From: Deltaproteobacteria bacterium
Lineage (GTDB): Bacteria; Desulfobacterota; Desulfobaccia; Desulfobaccales; Desulfobaccaceae
Assembly (NCBI GenBank): GCA_016874895.1
Contig: VGSX01000161.1
Span: 1 to 7,896 of the forward strand
Reading direction: 5' to 3'
Length of the DNA stretch: 7,896 nt
Notes under the pieces: model-generated
What the model was told of the DNA's origin: nothing
What the model saw: the letters and a program-made list of their open reading frames with translations, nothing else
The model's database searches: none
Shown: piece by piece, positions 6,759-7,896 of the stretch
How positions within the stretch are numbered: position 1 is the stretch's first letter
Layout of the letters: each line of letters opens with the position of its first letter
Position numbers and translations under genes: made by a program

Positions 6759-6911
6759 GGGATTTTTCTTAAGCCGGATGCCAAAATCGGCCCTGATTAA
6801 ACCAGGCCCGGGTAAACAGCAGCCTTTCGCCCGATGAAGCAGTTCCCCTCCGGATACAATAACTTTTTAGATCTATTAAAAAATACCAAATTGCCAAGAA
6901 ACTAACGTGGG

Positions 6912-6939
6912 CAGTGGTCAGGGGCCAGTGGTCAGTTGC
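6912..6939. repeat. Heptanucleotide repeat CAGTGGT
   Basis: Units CAGTGGT, CAGGGGC, CAGTGGT and CAGTTGC are spaced at exactly seven bases, the last one degenerate. The phase GGTCAG resembles one unit of the MITE left end (GGTCAGC), so it could be a decayed relative, but no GTAAGCG end or target duplication is seen nearby. Confidence 0.6.
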
Positions 6940-7075
6940 TTTAGAAAATTAGCCGCTGGGCCAAGATGATGACCTCAGAAAAAATTTTAAAAGTCCACTT
7001 AAGTTATCCGAAAGAGGTTTCGATAAAGGGTTTAATTGGCGCAAAAAAACCACTTGCAGGGTAAAATTAGATGCC

Positions 7076-7082
7076 GGGAGGG
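7076..7082 (+). promoter_or_regulatory. Ribosome binding site deciding the MerR-type start
   Basis: GGGAGGG lies seven bases before the ATG at 7090. The in-frame TTG at 7036 would add 18 basic residues with no good site of its own, so 7090 is preferred. Confidence 0.6.
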
Positions 7083-7089
7083 TAAAATA

Positions 7090-7356
7090 ATGCAGGAACT
7101 CGGGAGAAACATCTTATTAAGTATAGATCAGGTGGCCAGGCTGACCGGGGTAAAAAAATCCACCTTGCGTTATTGGGAAAAAACCTTTCAAGAATATCTG
7201 CAGCCCACTCGCACCTACTCCAAGAGACGGGAATACAGTCTCGATGAACTGAATACCATTGAAACAATCAAAAAACTTCTGGAAGAAGAACATCTGACCA
7301 ATACGGGGGTCAAGATGCGGCTCAAGCATTTAAATGGCAATGGTAGGTATCAGTAA
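7090..7356 (+). CDS. Small MerR-type DNA-binding protein
   Basis: This 88-residue protein is essentially one winged helix-turn-helix domain. LSIDQVARLTGVKKSTLRYWEK (about 10-31) is the helix-turn-helix with the family's typical LRYWE. RTYSKRREYS (41-50) is the wing. LDELNTIETIKKLLEEEHLTNTGVKMRLK (51-79) covers the following helices. Classical MerR proteins continue into a dimerisation coiled coil and an effector-binding domain. Here both are absent, the chain ending nine residues later, so no sensor is visible. It probably acts as a transcription factor whose target and signal are unknown. It stands alone: 331 bases separate it from the FadL gene, and the next gene is convergent. Control of the FadL gene or of itself is possible but not shown. 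Confidence 0.86.
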   Translation: MQELGRNILLSIDQVARLTGVKKSTLRYWEKTFQEYLQPTRTYSKRREYSLDELNTIETIKKLLEEEHLTNTGVKMRLKHLNGNGRYQ

Positions 7357-7430
7357 AAAGAATGGCATTGAGTAACGGGAGGTTATTTTCTCCTTGTCAT
7401 TGAAGTCCCCAGGGGCGGTGCAGCATCCTG

Positions 7431-7472
7431 CCCATGAGGGGCCGGACAATTTTTCCGAGAAGTTCTCATGGG
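7431..7472. terminator. Inverted repeats between convergent genes, possible bidirectional terminator
   Basis: CCCATGAG (7431-7438) pairs perfectly with CTCATGGG (7465-7472), enclosing a smaller CGGA...TCCG hairpin around a T-rich loop. The position, between the convergent MerR-type and receiver genes, suits termination from either side. No downstream T-run is present, so this rests on position and symmetry only. Confidence 0.35.
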
Positions 7473-7474
7473 GC

Positions 7475-7557
7475 GGCGGCCCACCCGTAAAGCATGAAAA
7501 GGTTGTTCGAAGGCGGGATGCGCTGCGCTTTCCCGCCCTACATGATGAACTTTTCAT
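7475..7557 (-). repeat. Composite intergenic repeat, copy B (reverse orientation)
   Basis: This is the reverse-orientation counterpart of the repeat at 5282-5404. Read on the minus strand it has the ATGAAAAGTTCA block, then a GC-rich stem (GGCGGGA at 7512-7518 pairing with TCCCGCC at 7531-7537), then the CTTTTCATGCTTTACGGG block. CATGAAAAG (7493-7501) and CTTTTCATG (7550-7558) form an outer inverted repeat around the stem. The inter-block spacer is 40 bases here and 69 in the other copy, so the middle is variable. Confidence 0.65.
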
Positions 7558-7585
7558 GACAGCGGCTGGAGGCGGGAGTTGTGTG

Positions 7586-7896
7586 TCAGCCGCCACTTAT
7601 GGCGGTATGCAGGGCCTTGCCGATATCCTCGAGGCGATAGGGTTTTTTGATAAAGCCCTTGAAGCCGTAATCCTGGTAGTGGGTCATGGTGGCGTCTTCG
7701 GCATAGCCGCTGGAGACCAGACTGACGACATCGGGATTCAGGGCCAACAGCCTTTCCATGGTTTCCCGGCCGCCCATGCCTCCGGGCACGGTGAGATCCA
7801 GAATAACCCCTGTAAAGGGCTGTAATCTTTCCTGGGCCGCCTGGAAGCGTTCCAGGGCCTCCGCACCGTCGGCCGCCAGTTCCACTTCATATCCCA
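7586..7896 (-). CDS. C-terminal receiver domain of a two-component protein, 5' end beyond window
   Basis: The frame stays open to the right edge and reads GYEVELAADGAEAL at its start, the region after the first helix of a response-regulator receiver domain. The GTG at 7885 lies inside this fold and is not the real start. Visible key residues are the phosphoacceptor Asp in ILDLTVPGGMGG (codon 7798-7796), the Ser of VSSGYAED in the switch Thr/Ser position, and the Lys of KKPYRLEDIG. The protein ends eight residues after the last helix begins (ALHTAISGG), so no output domain follows. The DLTVPGGMGG and SSGYAED wording is that commonly seen in receivers at the C-terminus of hybrid sensor histidine kinases, which is the best guess. 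A stand-alone receiver is the alternative. The acidic pocket and any kinase domains lie outside the window. Confidence 0.88.
   Translation of the reverse strand, partial: GYEVELAADGAEALERFQAAQERLQPFTGVILDLTVPGGMGGRETMERLLALNPDVVSLVSSGYAEDATMTHYQDYGFKGFIKKPYRLEDIGKALHTAISGG

Larger units (their letters stand above)
6759..7089. other. Intergenic region between the FadL and MerR-type genes
   Basis: These 331 bases have no supportable ORF. They contain a short heptad repeat (6912-6939) and an AT-rich leader before the MerR-type gene. A weak, bulged hairpin (about 6793-6812) follows the FadL gene with no T-run, so no convincing terminator is seen. No clear promoter was found for the downstream gene. 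Confidence 0.6.

Noticed and set aside
6777..6815. Terminator after the FadL gene
   Set aside because: The best pairing (GGCC-CTG with CAG-GCC) needs a bulge and has no T-run, so it is not a supportable intrinsic terminator.
7036..7068. Promoter TTGGCG ... TAAAAT for the MerR-type gene
   Set aside because: The spacing is 20 bases, outside the usual 16-18, and both boxes fit the consensus poorly.
7586..7885. Complete 99-residue receiver protein starting at GTG 7885
   Set aside because: The open frame continues to the window edge with GYE, a typical receiver-domain interior, and the first strand and acidic pocket would be missing.

Overview
The window looks like a chromosomal, moderately GC-rich stretch from an anaerobic bacterium, most plausibly Desulfobacterota (sulfate-reducing or syntrophic former deltaproteobacteria). 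That placement is an inference. It rests on an oxygen-sensitive glycyl radical enzyme, a FadL-type outer-membrane channel (so a Gram-negative envelope), a DUF362 protein, a hybrid-kinase-type receiver domain, and intergenic DNA rich in small repeats. No rRNA, tRNA, CRISPR array, phage gene or transposase gene is visible.

Layout. (1) 1-2602, minus strand: almost all of a glycyl radical enzyme. It is cut by the window edge just after the radical-site glycine. (2) 2603-3368: a 766-base divergent intergenic region. It holds two near-identical copies of a ~150-bp MITE-like element, each flanked by an apparent 8-bp target duplication, followed by a very AT-rich leader with a perfect 20-bp palindrome. 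(3) 3369-5258, plus: a 629-residue DUF362-family protein. (4) 5259-5444: a heptanucleotide repeat, two GC-rich hairpins and one copy of a dispersed intergenic repeat. (5) 5445-6758, plus: an OmpP1/FadL-type outer-membrane channel. (6) 6759-7089: mostly featureless, with a second short heptad repeat. (7) 7090-7356, plus: an 88-residue MerR-type DNA-binding protein. (8) 7357-7585: convergent intergenic DNA with the opposite-orientation copy of the dispersed repeat. (9) 7586-7896, minus: the C-terminal receiver domain of a two-component protein, cut by the right edge.

How the genes might work together: the glycyl radical enzyme and the DUF362 gene are divergently transcribed, and the FadL gene follows DUF362 on the same strand. 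A FadL channel could import a hydrophobic substrate, but nothing in the sequence proves a shared pathway. The enzyme's activating SAM enzyme would be expected just left of the window. The substrate of the radical enzyme cannot be named from sequence alone. It carries the Cys-x-Glu active-site pattern of the dehydratase/decarboxylase/C-X lyase branch, not the Cys-Cys pair of pyruvate formate-lyase.

The least expected content is intergenic. There is an element whose ends start GTAAGCG, like IS66-family ends, with inverted arrays of 7-bp repeats at both termini. Unrelated-looking 7-bp-period arrays occur in two other gaps, and a hairpin-bearing composite repeat occurs in opposite orientations around the FadL-MerR block.
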